Positions 18,088 to 33,949 are shown, counted from the stretch's first letter. The stretch is DNA of 64,000 bases from an uncultured Prochlorococcus sp. (GCA_902537445.1 CACBBI010000001.1:52128-116127); one strand, 5' to 3'. Program-made: numbers and translations. Notes: generated from the sequence alone by a model not told the origin.

Positions 18088-18154
18088 TTTATTTTTGAAT
18101 TACCCCTAGTTTGCTAAATAATTCAAAGTTCAGCAACAAAACTAATAACTTACT

Positions 18155-18172
18155 ATAGTACGTATATACTAT
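18155..18172. promoter_or_regulatory. Imperfect palindrome TATAGTACGTATATACTA upstream of the 18185 ORF
   Basis: AGTAC-N4-ATACT, resembling cyanobacterial LexA-box architecture with mismatches. Confidence 0.3.
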
Positions 18173-18184
18173 TAGTTATTTATT

Positions 18185-18433
18185 GTGAGCTCAGCAACTC
18201 CTGAGTTTCTTTTCGTTAGGCCTGGTGATTATGTCGCAATTAAAAAAGAAAATTGCGAAGATACTAAGGAAAAGAATGAAAATTATTGGGTCGGTCAAGT
18301 TATCGACTGTATTGGAGGAGCTAGAAATCCAAATTCATGGACCTTGTTTCAAGTTGCCAATATTGACAATGGAGAGATCACTATAATCAACGCCGATATT
18401 GTAGAAAAAATTTTGAAACCTTCTGGAAGTTAA
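18185..18433 (+). CDS. DUF3104-like protein
   Basis: VRPGDYVAIKKEN…YWVGQVIDCIGGARNPNSWTLFQVANIDNGEITIINADIV. Confidence 0.75.
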   Translation: MSSATPEFLFVRPGDYVAIKKENCEDTKEKNENYWVGQVIDCIGGARNPNSWTLFQVANIDNGEITIINADIVEKILKPSGS

Positions 18434-18499
18434 TCTTAATCAAACAAACTTATTTCAGTATTACAGAAACAAAAGGGGAAATGAACGTTTTAAAGGAAA

Positions 18500-19390
18500 T
18501 CATCCCAGTTCCAGGCAGGCAAGTCCATATACTTGATTCATAGGGCAGGGAGGTTGAATACCTTTATACATTCTGTAAGTTTTTGATATTTCCTCAAATC
18601 CCAAACTTGATAAAAGATAATTTGCATAAGGGTTCAGATTAGAGCAATCCAATAATATTTGAGCATCTAAATCACCAACTAACTCCCTTATTAATAATTC
18701 AGCAAGTGGTGGAGTATCCGCTAAAAGTGGGCCAATTCTCCAGCCTTGCTCATTATCCTCCAATACACAAGGTCTTATCCTGCCAAATCCATGGCACATC
18801 CCATTATTATCGACAATTGCACTGACATTACCATGAGAATTTTTCAACCAGTCATTTAGAAAATGTGGTCTGGGACTAGGTTCTCTTTGATCATCATAAA
18901 TTAAGACTGCTTCAGAAGAAATTTTATTACCCGGGACAACTTTAAAAGAATGAAATTGATCTTTATAGAAATTTCTCAATGGCAAATCTTGAGAACCATT
19001 TAATTTCCATCGATTTGTAATGGAAGATTTTCTAAACCCCCACTTTGCGTAATCATTTAATCTATCCGGGGCAGCCTCAAGACCAATACAATCAACATTT
19101 TTCAAATATTCGAGGGCATGTTTCCATAATCTCACTCCATATCCATTATTCCGGAATTCTTTTTTAACGATAAATAAACCTATAAAACTATAAGAGGAAT
19201 TATATTTTATACACGCAATAGAACCTATAGGATGATTGTCTAGACAAGCTACCCATACCCCTTGTTTATCTGTATTTCTATAAATTGATAAATCATCCAT
19301 TCCAGGAGAAAATCCTTCTAACCTTGCCCAGTTTGTGACTTCTGGTATTTCATTTATAGATATCAATCTAATTGAAAAATTTTCCCTCAT
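18500..19390 (-). CDS. GNAT family N-acetyltransferase
   Basis: FIGLFIVKKEFRNNGYGVRLWKHALEYL acetyl-CoA-binding motif. Confidence 0.88.
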   Translation of the reverse strand: MRENFSIRLISINEIPEVTNWARLEGFSPGMDDLSIYRNTDKQGVWVACLDNHPIGSIACIKYNSSYSFIGLFIVKKEFRNNGYGVRLWKHALEYLKNVDCIGLEAAPDRLNDYAKWGFRKSSITNRWKLNGSQDLPLRNFYKDQFHSFKVVPGNKISSEAVLIYDDQREPSPRPHFLNDWLKNSHGNVSAIVDNNGMCHGFGRIRPCVLEDNEQGWRIGPLLADTPPLAELLIRELVGDLDAQILLDCSNLNPYANYLLSSLGFEEISKTYRMYKGIQPPCPMNQVYGLACLELG

Positions 19391-19545
19391 GGAAATATAC
19401 TAACCAAGAAAAATTTGAATTTTTAATAGCAATATTAATAAATTTGATTATTTCTCATAAATCATTCGCTTTGATTGAACTGTCTAAAAACCTTAGTTAT
19501 TTCAATTTATCCTCTGATATATTTAATACTATTCAAAGGTAAAAA

Positions 19546-20937
19546 ATGAAAATTTCTGATAAATTTCATTTAGAAGACATCTATAAATTAAGAAATACAG
19601 TTCTCACTGGTAAAACTGAAGATATAAAATGGCGGATCCATCATATCAATATAGTTTCTAAACTTTTGGATGAAAATAAAAAAGAGATAATTAAATCACT
19701 TTTTGTTGATCTCGGCAAATCTGAAATTGAAGGGCTTTCAGAAATACTTTTAGTGAAAGAAGAAATTTCACTTATAAAAAAGAAACTCAATTCTTGGATG
19801 CGACCAAAAAAGATTGATACACCTTTTTATCTTTTTCCATCATCCTCCAAAGTTATTTATGAACCTCTTGGTTGTGTCTTAATTCTTGGTCCTTATAATT
19901 ATCCATTACTTTATATTTTAAAGCCATTGATAAATATTTTCTCAGCAGGAAATACTGCAGTTATAAAACCATCAGAGAAATGTCCTGCGACCTCAAAACT
20001 TATTAAAAAGCTTACTTCCAAATATTTCCGTAAAGATGTCCTAATGACAGTAGAGGGTGATAATAAACAATCCATAAAATTAATTGAACAAAATTTTGAC
20101 CACATTTTTTTTACAGGAAGTACTGAAACTGGAAAATCTATAATGAAATTAGCTTCAAAAAACTTAACTCCATTAACTCTTGAGTTAAGCGGAACAAATC
20201 CTGTAATTGTTTTCAAGAATGCAAATTTAGAAGTGGCTGCAAAAAGAATTGTTTGGGGTAAATTTTTTAATTCTGGTCAATCCTGCATGGCTCCGAATCA
20301 TATCTTTGTAGATAAAGAAATTGAAAATATTTTTATAGAAAAATTAAAAAAATACATAGTAAGTTTTTACGGAGATAATCCAATTATTTCCGAAAACCTA
20401 TCAAAATTGGAGAAAAAACAATTTACATCAACTGTAGAAATTCTCAAACAATATGAAAAAGAAAAAAGAATTTTATTTGGGGGGACTTTTAGTAAAAAAA
20501 AGTTGAAAATATCTCCTACAATTTTGAAAACTAAATTAAATGAAACAGATATTTTGCAGAAAGAATTATTCAGTTCACTACTTCCTGTAGTTGGAATTAA
20601 TGATAAAGAATCAGCTTTAAAACAGATTAGTCAAACATCAAAACCCTTAGCAATCTACTTATTTGGAGGCAATAAAAAAATCCATAATCATATTTCAAAA
20701 GTAACCAGCTCTGGAACAATTTGTATAAATGATGTGATGTTGCCAGTCCTTATTCCAAATTTACCCTTTGGAGGCGTTGGGCAAAGTGGTATTGGTAAAT
20801 TTCATGGAGAAGAAGGTTTTCGAAATTTTTCAAATCAAAAATCTATTACTTTTAAAGGTTTTTTATTTGATTCAAATCTGCGTTATCCCCCCTATGAAAG
20901 AGTAAAGAAATTTTTAAAGTTTATTTTTCAGGTTTAA
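19546..20937 (+). CDS. Aldehyde dehydrogenase family protein
   Basis: LGPYNYPLLYILKPLINIFSAGNTAVIKPSE, FFTGSTETGK, LELSGTNPVIV, NSGQSCMAPNH. Confidence 0.94.
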   Translation: MKISDKFHLEDIYKLRNTVLTGKTEDIKWRIHHINIVSKLLDENKKEIIKSLFVDLGKSEIEGLSEILLVKEEISLIKKKLNSWMRPKKIDTPFYLFPSSSKVIYEPLGCVLILGPYNYPLLYILKPLINIFSAGNTAVIKPSEKCPATSKLIKKLTSKYFRKDVLMTVEGDNKQSIKLIEQNFDHIFFTGSTETGKSIMKLASKNLTPLTLELSGTNPVIVFKNANLEVAAKRIVWGKFFNSGQSCMAPNHIFVDKEIENIFIEKLKKYIVSFYGDNPIISENLSKLEKKQFTSTVEILKQYEKEKRILFGGTFSKKKLKISPTILKTKLNETDILQKELFSSLLPVVGINDKESALKQISQTSKPLAIYLFGGNKKIHNHISKVTSSGTICINDVMLPVLIPNLPFGGVGQSGIGKFHGEEGFRNFSNQKSITFKGFLFDSNLRYPPYERVKKFLKFIFQV

Positions 20938-21000
20938 ATTACTTAAATTGTTTTCAAAAACCTAGCGATTTTAAATTTAAAGATTATCTTTAAATAAATA

Positions 21001-21780
21001 GTGAGTTTTATGAAATTTGCATTTTTAGTAATTGCCATATTTATTAATTTTTTTAATCACTCATTGATAAAATCAGAAGAAAAAATATTTTCATCAAAAA
21101 CCACAATTGAGAATATTGCTAGAAAAGAATCAATTACTGAAGAAAAAACTGAAATAAAAAAAATTCATATTGTAAAAAGTGGAGATACAATATCAAGTAT
21201 TTCAAAATTCTATTCAATTAATAAAGATTTAATTATTAAATTGAATAACTTAAAAGATGAAAATTATATCTTTGTTGGCCAAAATCTTATTATCTCCGAA
21301 TCTTCTGAAAATCTTACAAAACAATCAGATTTAATTAAAAATTATCATATTGTTCAAACTGGTGAAAATCTTACTGACATATCGAACAAATATAATTTAA
21401 AAGTAAAAGAACTGATAGAGATTAATAATATCAATAATGCTGATTCAATAAAAATTGGTCAAAAGCTCACAATAAGAAAAAAGAACACAATTAATTCAGA
21501 AAAATATGAAACAACTGAAAATAAAAAAAATAATGACTTAATTGAGTTAGATAAAAAAATTTATGGTCCTATAATTATCCAAAGTAAAACATATAAAGAT
21601 ATTAAAGGTAGAAAAGTTTTAAACGTTCTAAATCAAGAAAATAAAAAACTGATTATTTCAATCAATTGTGATAAAAATGAATTAGATGTAAGAATACCTG
21701 GCAGGAAATGGATGGGAAGTAAGCCTGCTAAAGAAGATTTCGAAAATAATTTAATAAATGATTTTTGTAAAAACTTTTAA
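21001..21780 (+). CDS. LysM-domain exported protein
   Basis: Signal peptide plus two LysM repeats (HIVKSGDTISSISKFYSI…, YHIVQTGENLTDISNKYNL…). Confidence 0.88.
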   Translation: MSFMKFAFLVIAIFINFFNHSLIKSEEKIFSSKTTIENIARKESITEEKTEIKKIHIVKSGDTISSISKFYSINKDLIIKLNNLKDENYIFVGQNLIISESSENLTKQSDLIKNYHIVQTGENLTDISNKYNLKVKELIEINNINNADSIKIGQKLTIRKKNTINSEKYETTENKKNNDLIELDKKIYGPIIIQSKTYKDIKGRKVLNVLNQENKKLIISINCDKNELDVRIPGRKWMGSKPAKEDFENNLINDFCKNF

Positions 21781-21851
21781 TTAATATGTGTGAATAATCT
21801 CTCTAAGAATATTAATGATGAGTTATTCTACAAAAAGTTAAATTAATAGAA

Positions 21852-22061
21852 ATGGCAATTTCAAGAGGAGATCTCGTAAGAGTAAAAAGACCAGAATCCT
21901 ATTGGTACAATGAAATAGGTAAAGTTGCTTCAGTTGATACCTCAGGTATTAAATATAACTGTGTAGTAAGATTCGATAAAGTAAATTACGCTGGGATAAG
22001 CGGAACTGATGGTGGAGCAAATACAAATAATTTCGCTGAAAGTGAATTAGAGAAAGCTTAA
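21852..22061 (+). CDS. psaE: Photosystem I reaction center subunit IV
   Basis: [27 protein letters not shown]…[15 protein letters not shown]. Confidence 0.97.
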   Translation: MAISRGDLVRVKRPESYWYNEIGKVASVDTSGIKYNCVVRFDKVNYAGISGTDGGANTNNFAESELEKA

Positions 22062-22065
22062 ATAA

Positions 22066-22944
22066 TTGCCTGAATTACCTGAAGTAGAAACTGTTCGCAG
22101 AGGTTTAGAGCAAAAAGTTAATAACTTTATTATTAAAAAAGTAGAAGTCTGTAGGGATTCAACTGTTGCATTTCCAACAAATAAAGAAGAATTCATTAAA
22201 GGGCTTTTAAACTCACTTATTTATAAATGGGATAGAAGAGGAAAATATTTAATAGCTCAATTAAAAGAAATTCAAAATAAGAATGCTCAGTTTCATCTAG
22301 AAAATTCACAAAATAACGGATTTCTTGTAGTGCATCTAAGAATGACTGGCTATTTCAAATTCATCAATAACTTTACTCCGCCCTGTAAACATACAAGAAT
22401 AAGATTTTTCGATAAAAATAATAATGAACTTAGATATATTGACGTAAGAAGTTTTGGCCAAATGTGGTGGATTAAGCAAGGGTTATCGCCCAATAAAATA
22501 ATCAAAGGATTAGGCTCATTAGGACCAGAACCATTTTCGAAAGAATTTGATGCAAATTACCTTAAGAAAGTTATTTCAAAAAGAACAAAGTCAATAAAAG
22601 CTATCTTATTAGATCAAACAATAGTGGCAGGTATAGGCAATATTTATGCTGATGAAAGTTTGTACTCGGCTGGAATCTCACCTTTTAGGGAAGCTCAAAC
22701 GATAAAGAAGAATGAGTTAATCAAACTAAAAGAATCAATTGTTACTGTATTAAAAAAGAGCATAGGTTCTGGGGGGACGACATTTAGTGATTTTAGAGAT
22801 TTGGAGGGAGAGAATGGTAATTTTGGTTTGCAGACAAATGTATATAGGAGAACTGGTAAAGAATGTCATAAATGTGGAAATTTAATTGCAAGGCAAAAAA
22901 TTACTGGAAGAAGTACACATTGGTGTCCTAAGTGCCAAAAATAA
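22066..22944 (+). CDS. mutM: Formamidopyrimidine-DNA glycosylase
   Basis: [15 protein letters not shown]-terminus, [13 protein letters not shown]-terminal zinc finger. Confidence 0.97.
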   Translation: MPELPEVETVRRGLEQKVNNFIIKKVEVCRDSTVAFPTNKEEFIKGLLNSLIYKWDRRGKYLIAQLKEIQNKNAQFHLENSQNNGFLVVHLRMTGYFKFINNFTPPCKHTRIRFFDKNNNELRYIDVRSFGQMWWIKQGLSPNKIIKGLGSLGPEPFSKEFDANYLKKVISKRTKSIKAILLDQTIVAGIGNIYADESLYSAGISPFREAQTIKKNELIKLKESIVTVLKKSIGSGGTTFSDFRDLEGENGNFGLQTNVYRRTGKECHKCGNLIARQKITGRSTHWCPKCQK

Positions 22945-22977
22945 AAAAGGGCTTACTCAAGAAGAGCAAACCCTTTT
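22945..22977. terminator. Bidirectional terminator hairpin between mutM and the 5S rRNA
   Basis: AAAAGGG…CCCTTTT inverted repeat with T tract; stem continuous with G-U pairs on the minus strand. Confidence 0.8.
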
Positions 22978-22988
22978 AAATATTTTTA

Positions 22989-23105
22989 CCTGGCATTGAG
23001 CTATTTTCTCAAGGGGCTACCCCCTAAATATTTTCGCCGCTGATGCGTTTCACAACCGAGTTCGAGATGGATCGGAGTGGTTCCACATCGCCATGAACAC
23101 CAGGA
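22989..23105 (-). rRNA. rrf: 5S ribosomal RNA
   Basis: Position downstream of 23S; characteristic 5S sequence (…CGAACTCGGTTGTGAAACGCATCAGCGGCG… on minus). Confidence 0.92.
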
Positions 23106-23171
23106 TAGTGTGAACCTTGAGAACTGCATAGAAAATTATATAAATTTAAGACAATAAATTAAGTTTATTTG

Positions 23172-26043
<2,872 letters not shown>

Positions 26044-26302
26044 CAATAACTTCAAAATTGAAGCATCAGCTTAATAGAATTGTTATTAATGCATTTGCAC
26101 AAATAATAAATCTGCATCAATAAAGATGCTTATTGTCTTTAAAAAATAATCTATGCAGTTGTCAAGGTTCTCTGAAAACAATGAAATTAATTCAATGAGT
26201 CCAGCATCTTAATGATTTCATTAGGAAGCTAGATTCGTTCAGAATTTTGATCACAACTCAAAAATTTTCCTTTCTACAGATTATGGAAGAGGTGGTAATC
26301 AG

Positions 26303-26375
26303 TGGAGGTAAGCGGACTCGAACCGCTGACATCCTGCTTGCAAAGCAGGCGCTCTACCAACTGAGCTATACCCCC
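26303..26375 (-). tRNA. tRNA-Ala (TGC)
   Basis: Complete 73-nt cloverleaf GGGGGTATAGCTCAGTTGG…CTTTGCAAG…TACCTCCA. Confidence 0.97.
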
Positions 26376-26387
26376 AACATAGAGATA

Positions 26388-26461
<74 letters not shown>

Positions 26462-26587
26462 AGGAAAAATAATGGGTGTGACCTAGAAAAACTTAGGAAA
26501 TGAAATTCTTAATAAATTAAAGAACGTGAGATACCGATCGACCTAAGGTGACAAAATAATAATATTAAACATTTTGTTGTCTCCCTG

Positions 26588-28070
<1,483 letters not shown>

Positions 28071-28673
28071 GTGTTCAAATCCTTTTGTAGATAAATCTAC
28101 TCAATTTGAATTGCTTTATCCAAATAAAAATTTCAGTATTTGTATTTAGTTTCAGCCTCCTTAAATTTTAAGGATTACATTGAGTGCACATTAAATATTT
28201 CTAAAGTGACTTTCCAAGATCTCAGATCCGTTCGCATCAAAGCTATAAGTTAGCAATTGATGACATTTTTATATATTCTTGACGGGACCTCACACCTTTA
28301 TTGCATGTACATCTCGAGATAACCAAAAAAAATTTAGTTATTCTTGACGCAATAAAAGCATCAGTTCCTAAGTTTTTAAATTTTCTAGGTGCAGAGTTAA
28401 ACAACAAGTGACTAACTCATTTTGAAGGTAAAAACCCTTCTTCTGGCTGAAAATAATGATCGAAATCTAATCTCCAAAAAATTCATTCTTTTACCAAAAA
28501 TAAGATTTAAGGTAATTTCTTGAATAATGCAAAAAATATATTTTTGCCCAGAAGAAAATACTAAACCATCCGACTGTAAATGTGCAACCTTTTATACAAA
28601 AATTTTTTAATAATTTTTTATTTGTTCAAAGTCTCATTAAACAACTAGGCTTAAATAAAGGGATATAAATGAA

Positions 28674-30113
28674 ATGGCAGAAAGATTTAGTCAAAAAAAT
28701 TTAAGAGTAAGACCAAGTTCTGATGAAGAGAAAATTGTAACAAATGCAAAAAAACACTTCGAAAAGACTTTGGTTGAAATATCAGGCGAATTAGTGGGAA
28801 GCGTTGCTGCACTAGAACACCCAACAAAAAATGAAAAATTAAATTATGGAGAAATATTTTTAAGAGACAATGTTCCTGTAATGATTTATCTCATTACCCA
28901 AAAACGTTACGAAATTGTCAAAAAGTTCCTAGGTGTATGCCTTGAGTTACAAAGCTCTAATTACCAAACACGTGGGGTATTTCCTACTAGTTTCGTTGAA
29001 GAAAATGGACAGCTTATTGGAGACTATGGTCAGAGATCGATAGGGAGGATTACTTCAGCTGATGCAAGTTTATGGTGGCCCATTTTATGTTGGTATTATG
29101 TCAACAAAAGCGGTGATTATGCCTTTGGAAAAAGTCAAAGCGTACAAAGAGGTATTCAACTTCTACTAGATCTGGTTCTACATCCAACATTTGAGGGTAC
29201 TCCAGTACTTTTTGTTCCAGATTGCGCATTTATGATTGATAGACCTATGGATGTATGGGGAGCACCTCTAGAAGTTGAAGTTTTACTTCATGGATGTTTA
29301 AAAAGTTGTATTAACTTAATGGAATTAAGTAGAGCAGAACATGTTAGTAGACTTCTAGACCAAAGACTTACTCTTACGAATCAATGGGTTAAGGATTTAG
29401 GAAGTTTTCTTTTAAAACATTATTGGGTTACCAGCCAAACGATGCAAATTTTAAGAAGAAGGCCAACTGAGCAGTATGGTGATGATCAACACTTCAATGA
29501 ATTTAACGTTCAACCTCAAGTGGTTCCCTCATGGCTACAAGATTGGTTAGAGAACAGAGGTGGTTATTTAATAGGAAATATTAGGACAGGAAGGCCTGAC
29601 TTTCGATTTTATAGTTTAGGTAATTCTTTAGCATGTATATTCGGAATACTGCCTCCTGAAGAACAAAGAGCCTTATTTAGATTAGTTTTACATAACAGAC
29701 AGCATTTAATGGCTCAAATGCCTATGCGAATTTGTCATCCTCATATGGATGTCGAAGAATGGCAAAACAAAACTGGATCTGATCCAAAGAATTGGCCTTG
29801 GAGTTACCATAACGGTGGTCATTGGCCAAGTTTACTTTGGTTTTTTGGAACAGCTGTCCTTTTGCATCAAAAAGATTATGGTTCTGACGATGTGATTCTC
29901 ATGGAAGAAATGAAATCTCTAATAGAGGAATCATATTGGTGCCAACTTAATCAATTACCAAAGCAAGAATGGGCAGAATATTTTGATGGGCCTACAGGTA
30001 CCTGGGTTGGGCAACAATCAAGAACGTATCAAACTTGGACAATTGTTGGATTTTTATTAATGAATCATTTTTTAAGAAATGAGTATAATGATCTAGATAT
30101 GTTTAAAATTTAA
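28674..30113 (+). CDS. Alkaline/neutral invertase-like glycoside hydrolase (GH100)
   Basis: YGEIFLRDNVPVMIYLI, GRITSADASLWWPILCWYYV, WPWSYHNGGHWPSLLWF. Confidence 0.92.
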   Translation: MAERFSQKNLRVRPSSDEEKIVTNAKKHFEKTLVEISGELVGSVAALEHPTKNEKLNYGEIFLRDNVPVMIYLITQKRYEIVKKFLGVCLELQSSNYQTRGVFPTSFVEENGQLIGDYGQRSIGRITSADASLWWPILCWYYVNKSGDYAFGKSQSVQRGIQLLLDLVLHPTFEGTPVLFVPDCAFMIDRPMDVWGAPLEVEVLLHGCLKSCINLMELSRAEHVSRLLDQRLTLTNQWVKDLGSFLLKHYWVTSQTMQILRRRPTEQYGDDQHFNEFNVQPQVVPSWLQDWLENRGGYLIGNIRTGRPDFRFYSLGNSLACIFGILPPEEQRALFRLVLHNRQHLMAQMPMRICHPHMDVEEWQNKTGSDPKNWPWSYHNGGHWPSLLWFFGTAVLLHQKDYGSDDVILMEEMKSLIEESYWCQLNQLPKQEWAEYFDGPTGTWVGQQSRTYQTWTIVGFLLMNHFLRNEYNDLDMFKI

Positions 30114-30115
30114 GC

Positions 30116-30598
30116 TTAAAATAGTCCCAAGGTTAGTGATTTATCAATTGGCAAGCATGCCCCAATACCAAGATATATTGTTAGAAAAGTTCCGAATAAG
30201 AAAAGAGACATTGCAATTGGTCTTCTAAATGGATTAGAAAATTTATTAACGTTTTCTATAAAAGGTAAAATCATCAATCCAAGTGGAATTAATGTTTGAA
30301 GTGCAATACCCAAAAGTTTATTTGGAACAACCCTAAGTATTTGAAAAACTGGATAGAGGTACCATTCAGGAAGTATTTCCAAGGGTGTTGCGAAGGGATT
30401 AGCCTTGTCTCCCAACATTGCAGGATCAAGAACTGCTAATCCAACTACACAGGCAATAGTTCCTAAAATAACTACCGGGAATATATAAAGTAAATCATTT
30501 GGCCAAGCTGGTTCACCATAATAGTTATGGCCCATACCTTTAGCTAACTTTGCTCTTAATTTTGGATCAGATAGATCTGGTTTTTTTAACGTAGACAT
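30116..30598 (-). CDS. petD: Cytochrome b6-f complex subunit IV
   Basis: [42 protein letters not shown]. Confidence 0.98.
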   Translation of the reverse strand: MSTLKKPDLSDPKLRAKLAKGMGHNYYGEPAWPNDLLYIFPVVILGTIACVVGLAVLDPAMLGDKANPFATPLEILPEWYLYPVFQILRVVPNKLLGIALQTLIPLGLMILPFIENVNKFSNPFRRPIAMSLFLFGTFLTIYLGIGACLPIDKSLTLGLF

Positions 30599-30631
30599 AT
30601 GGGAAACTTGTAATGCTATAAGTATATGAGT

Positions 30632-31288
30632 TTATAAGGGACCTGAAATGCCCTGTTTACGAATCATTAAAAAGTGCATCAACATGAAAACTGCTAATGA
30701 CCATGGCAATACAAAAGTATGAAGACTATAAAATCTGGTTAAAGTGGATTGTCCAACACTTTCTCCACCTCTAAGTAGTTCAACCATAAAGTCACCAATT
30801 ACTGGTATTGCAGCAGGGACACCTGAAACAATCTTGACTGCCCAATAACCTACTTGATCCCAAGGCAGAGAGTATCCTGTCACTCCAAAAGCAACTGTGA
30901 TGACTGCCATTACAACACCTGTAACCCAAGTCAATTCCCTTGGCCTTTTAAAACCTCCGGTAAGATAAACCCTAAAGACATGAAGGATTAACATCAAAAC
31001 CATCATTGATGCACTCCATCTATGCACAGATCTTATTAACCATCCAAAACTTACATCAGTCATTAAATAACTCACTGAGCTATAAGCTTGAGTAACTGTT
31101 GGCTTATAGTAAAAAGTCATTGCAAAACCTGTTGCAAATTGAATTAGGAAGCATACTAAAGTTATACCTCCTAAACAATAAAAAATATTTACGTGGGGGG
31201 GTACGTACTTGGAAGTTACGTCGTCAGTTATGTCTTGAATTTCAAGCCTTTCTTGAAACCAGTCATAAACAGATGAAGAATTCGCCAT
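30632..31288 (-). CDS. petB: Cytochrome b6
   Basis: [13 protein letters not shown]…[36 protein letters not shown]. Confidence 0.98.
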   Translation of the reverse strand: MANSSSVYDWFQERLEIQDITDDVTSKYVPPHVNIFYCLGGITLVCFLIQFATGFAMTFYYKPTVTQAYSSVSYLMTDVSFGWLIRSVHRWSASMMVLMLILHVFRVYLTGGFKRPRELTWVTGVVMAVITVAFGVTGYSLPWDQVGYWAVKIVSGVPAAIPVIGDFMVELLRGGESVGQSTLTRFYSLHTFVLPWSLAVFMLMHFLMIRKQGISGPL

Positions 31289-31363
31289 CCAAAAAAAAAA
31301 TTAGCTTTGATATAAAGAGCTTACTTAAAATTCTTATACTTGGTGTTAACACTTAACCCAATG

Positions 31364-32656
31364 AATTCATCTTTTAACAAACTTTTAACATTCAAAACTG
31401 TTATCACTGCATTAATGATCATCGTTTTTTCTATCAATCTTTTGTTGATTGAAAGAGTGGATGCTCTCAGTGATAGCAGGCAATTAGTACTTGACGCTTG
31501 GACCTTGGTAAACGAAGGTTTTTATGATCCAGAAAAGTTTGATGAAATCCAATGGAAAAGAATTAGACAAAAAACATTACAGAAACAAATTGAAACAAGT
31601 GAAGAGGCTTATTCCGCAATTGAAGACATGTTAAGACCTCTAGACGATCCCTACACGAGAGTTTTACGCCCAAAAGATTATGAACTACTGAAATCAAGTA
31701 ATTTTGGGAGTGAAATTAATGGTGTTGGGCTCCAATTAGGTGAAGATGATGACAAAAAAGTTAAAGTTATCTCTACTCTTGGGGGTTCGCCAGCTGAAGA
31801 AGCTGGAATAGTAAGCGGGGACTTTATCAAAACAGTGGACGGAATCTCATCAGAAAAATTAGGGCTTGCAAGTACTGCCTCTAAGTTAAGAGGTGAATCA
31901 GGGACAAAGGTTTTAGTTGAAGTATCTTCGGAATCAGGAGAAATTAGGGAAGTCGATCTAGAAAGGAGATCAGTAGACCTCAGACCAGTTAGAACAAAAA
32001 GATTAAGAGACGATTCTCACACAATAGGATATTTAAGGATAACTCAATTCAGCGAAAGCGTACCTAAAAAAGTTGAGGAGGCACTTCAAGAGTTAAAAGA
32101 AAAAGAGGTTGAGGGCTTGATCTTGGATCTTAGAAATAATTCAGGGGGATTAGTAAGCTCAGGTATAGCAGTTGCAGACTCATTATTGAGTGAAAAACCT
32201 GTAGTCGAGACAAAAGATAGAAATGGAATCAAAGATGCAATTATTTCTCAAAAAGAGACATCTTTTGATGGACCAATGGTGACTTTAGTAAATAAAGGTA
32301 CTGCAAGTGCCAGTGAAATACTTGCTGGTTCTTTACAAGATAATGAGAGATCAATTCTTATGGGAGAACAAACTTATGGGAAAGGTTTAATTCAATCCCT
32401 AAAAAGTTTGGGAGAAGATAGTGGTATAGCCATAACAGTGGCTAGTTACTTAACCCCCAAAGGTAATAATATCCAAGGCCAAGGTATGACTCCTGACAAA
32501 TTACTTGATCTACCGGATGCAAGTGATTATGGAAGTACTGACGATAAATGGGTGAGGAATGCAGAATTATTTCTGGGGTCGCTTTTAGAAAAAGAAGAAG
32601 CTCCAGTTCAAACGATTGTATTAAACAATGAAGAAATTAAATCTTTAAATGACTAA
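31364..32656 (+). CDS. ctpA: Carboxyl-terminal processing protease (S41, PDZ)
   Basis: PDZ domain; GTASASEILAGSLQDNERSILMGEQTYGKGLIQ catalytic Ser-Lys; start chosen at MNSSFN. Confidence 0.94.
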   Translation, partial: NSSFNKLLTFKTVITALMIIVFSINLLLIERVDALSDSRQLVLDAWTLVNEGFYDPEKFDEIQWKRIRQKTLQKQIETSEEAYSAIEDMLRPLDDPYTRVLRPKDYELLKSSNFGSEINGVGLQLGEDDDKKVKVISTLGGSPAEEAGIVSGDFIKTVDGISSEKLGLASTASKLRGESGTKVLVEVSSESGEIREVDLERRSVDLRPVRTKRLRDDSHTIGYLRITQFSESVPKKVEEALQELKEKEVEGLILDLRNNSGGLVSSGIAVADSLLSEKPVVETKDRNGIKDAIISQKETSFDGPMVTLVNKGTASASEILAGSLQDNERSILMGEQTYGKGLIQSLKSLGEDSGIAITVASYLTPKGNNIQGQGMTPDKLLDLPDASDYGSTDDKWVRNAELFLGSLLEKEEAPVQTIVLNNEEIKSLND

Positions 32657-32659
32657 AGA

Positions 32660-33940
32660 TTGAAAATAAAAAATCTTAAAAGTATGAGTATTAAAAGAAT
32701 TTTCCATGACCCAATTCATAAAGAAATAGTATTTGATGCAGGAAAGCCAGAAGAATTAATGATTATGGAATTAATTGATACAGTTGCTTTTCAAAGACTA
32801 AGAAGAATAAAACAACTTGGAGCGGCATCATTACTTTTTCATGGTGCAGAATCGAGTAGATTTACGCACTCAATTGGTGTTTTTTGTATAGCTAGAAAAA
32901 TTTATATGAGATTAATTGAAAGTAAATCTTCATTTTGTGAAAATAAATTTGTTCTTTATGGAGCAGCTCTACTACATGATTTAGGTCATGGACCTTTAAG
33001 CCATACCAGTGAAACAATATTCAAGCATGATCACGAAAAATGGTCAGAAAATTTAGTTACAAATTATTCTCCAATAAATTCAATCCTCAAAAAGTATGAC
33101 AACGAATTACCCAGAAAAATTGGTGAATTATTTCAATCAAAACAACTATTTTCAAAACCTTTAAAAACATTGATAAGTAGTGAGATAGATTGCGATCGTC
33201 TCGATTATCTTTTACGCGATAGTTACAACACAGGAACTAATTATGGCTTAGTAGATTTAGAGAGAATAATTTCAGCTCTTACCTTTTCTCCTGACGGGAA
33301 TATAGGAATCAAACCAAAAGGAGTGATCGCTATTGAGCATTTCCTTGTACTTAGAAACTTGATGTACAGAACAATCTACAATCACAGGATAAACGAAATA
33401 TCAACATGGATTCTGGAAAAAATATTACACACAATAAAACATAATTATGAAAAGAATATTTGGTTAGATAATTCTCTACATAAATGGATTTTTTCACCTT
33501 CAAAGGTTGATTTTGATGATTTCATAAGAAATGATGATGTAACCTTTTATTATCATTTGATTAGATGGAAGGATGAATCTTTTGAGCCACTTTCTACACT
33601 ATGCAAAATGTATATTGACAGAAATTTATTAAAGGCATCGGACATAAGTTTTTTAAGTAAAATGAATAGATTAAAAATCCTTGCATTTGCCTCAAAATTA
33701 TGTGAAAAGAATGGTTATGATTCAGAAATATTTTGTGGGATTAAGGAAAAGTCTTTTAAAGGTTTTGAATCTAACAATGCACTAAAAATATGGGACGGCA
33801 CTTATCAAAGCGCATTAGAAAATAGCTCTGCATTAATAAAAACTTTAATGAGATCAGAGGAAAGCTCTTTTATTATTTATCCAGATATGATCAAAAATGA
33901 TGTTAAAAATGAAATTTCATTAATAAAAAACAATTCCTAG
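32660..33940 (+). CDS. HD-domain phosphohydrolase
   Basis: FDPIH…QRLRRIKQLG, RFTHSIGVF, LLHDLGHGPLSH, SEIDCDRLDYLLRDS. Confidence 0.93.
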   Translation: MKIKNLKSMSIKRIFHDPIHKEIVFDAGKPEELMIMELIDTVAFQRLRRIKQLGAASLLFHGAESSRFTHSIGVFCIARKIYMRLIESKSSFCENKFVLYGAALLHDLGHGPLSHTSETIFKHDHEKWSENLVTNYSPINSILKKYDNELPRKIGELFQSKQLFSKPLKTLISSEIDCDRLDYLLRDSYNTGTNYGLVDLERIISALTFSPDGNIGIKPKGVIAIEHFLVLRNLMYRTIYNHRINEISTWILEKILHTIKHNYEKNIWLDNSLHKWIFSPSKVDFDDFIRNDDVTFYYHLIRWKDESFEPLSTLCKMYIDRNLLKASDISFLSKMNRLKILAFASKLCEKNGYDSEIFCGIKEKSFKGFESNNALKIWDGTYQSALENSSALIKTLMRSEESSFIIYPDMIKNDVKNEISLIKNNS

Positions 33941-33949
33941 ATAAATTCA

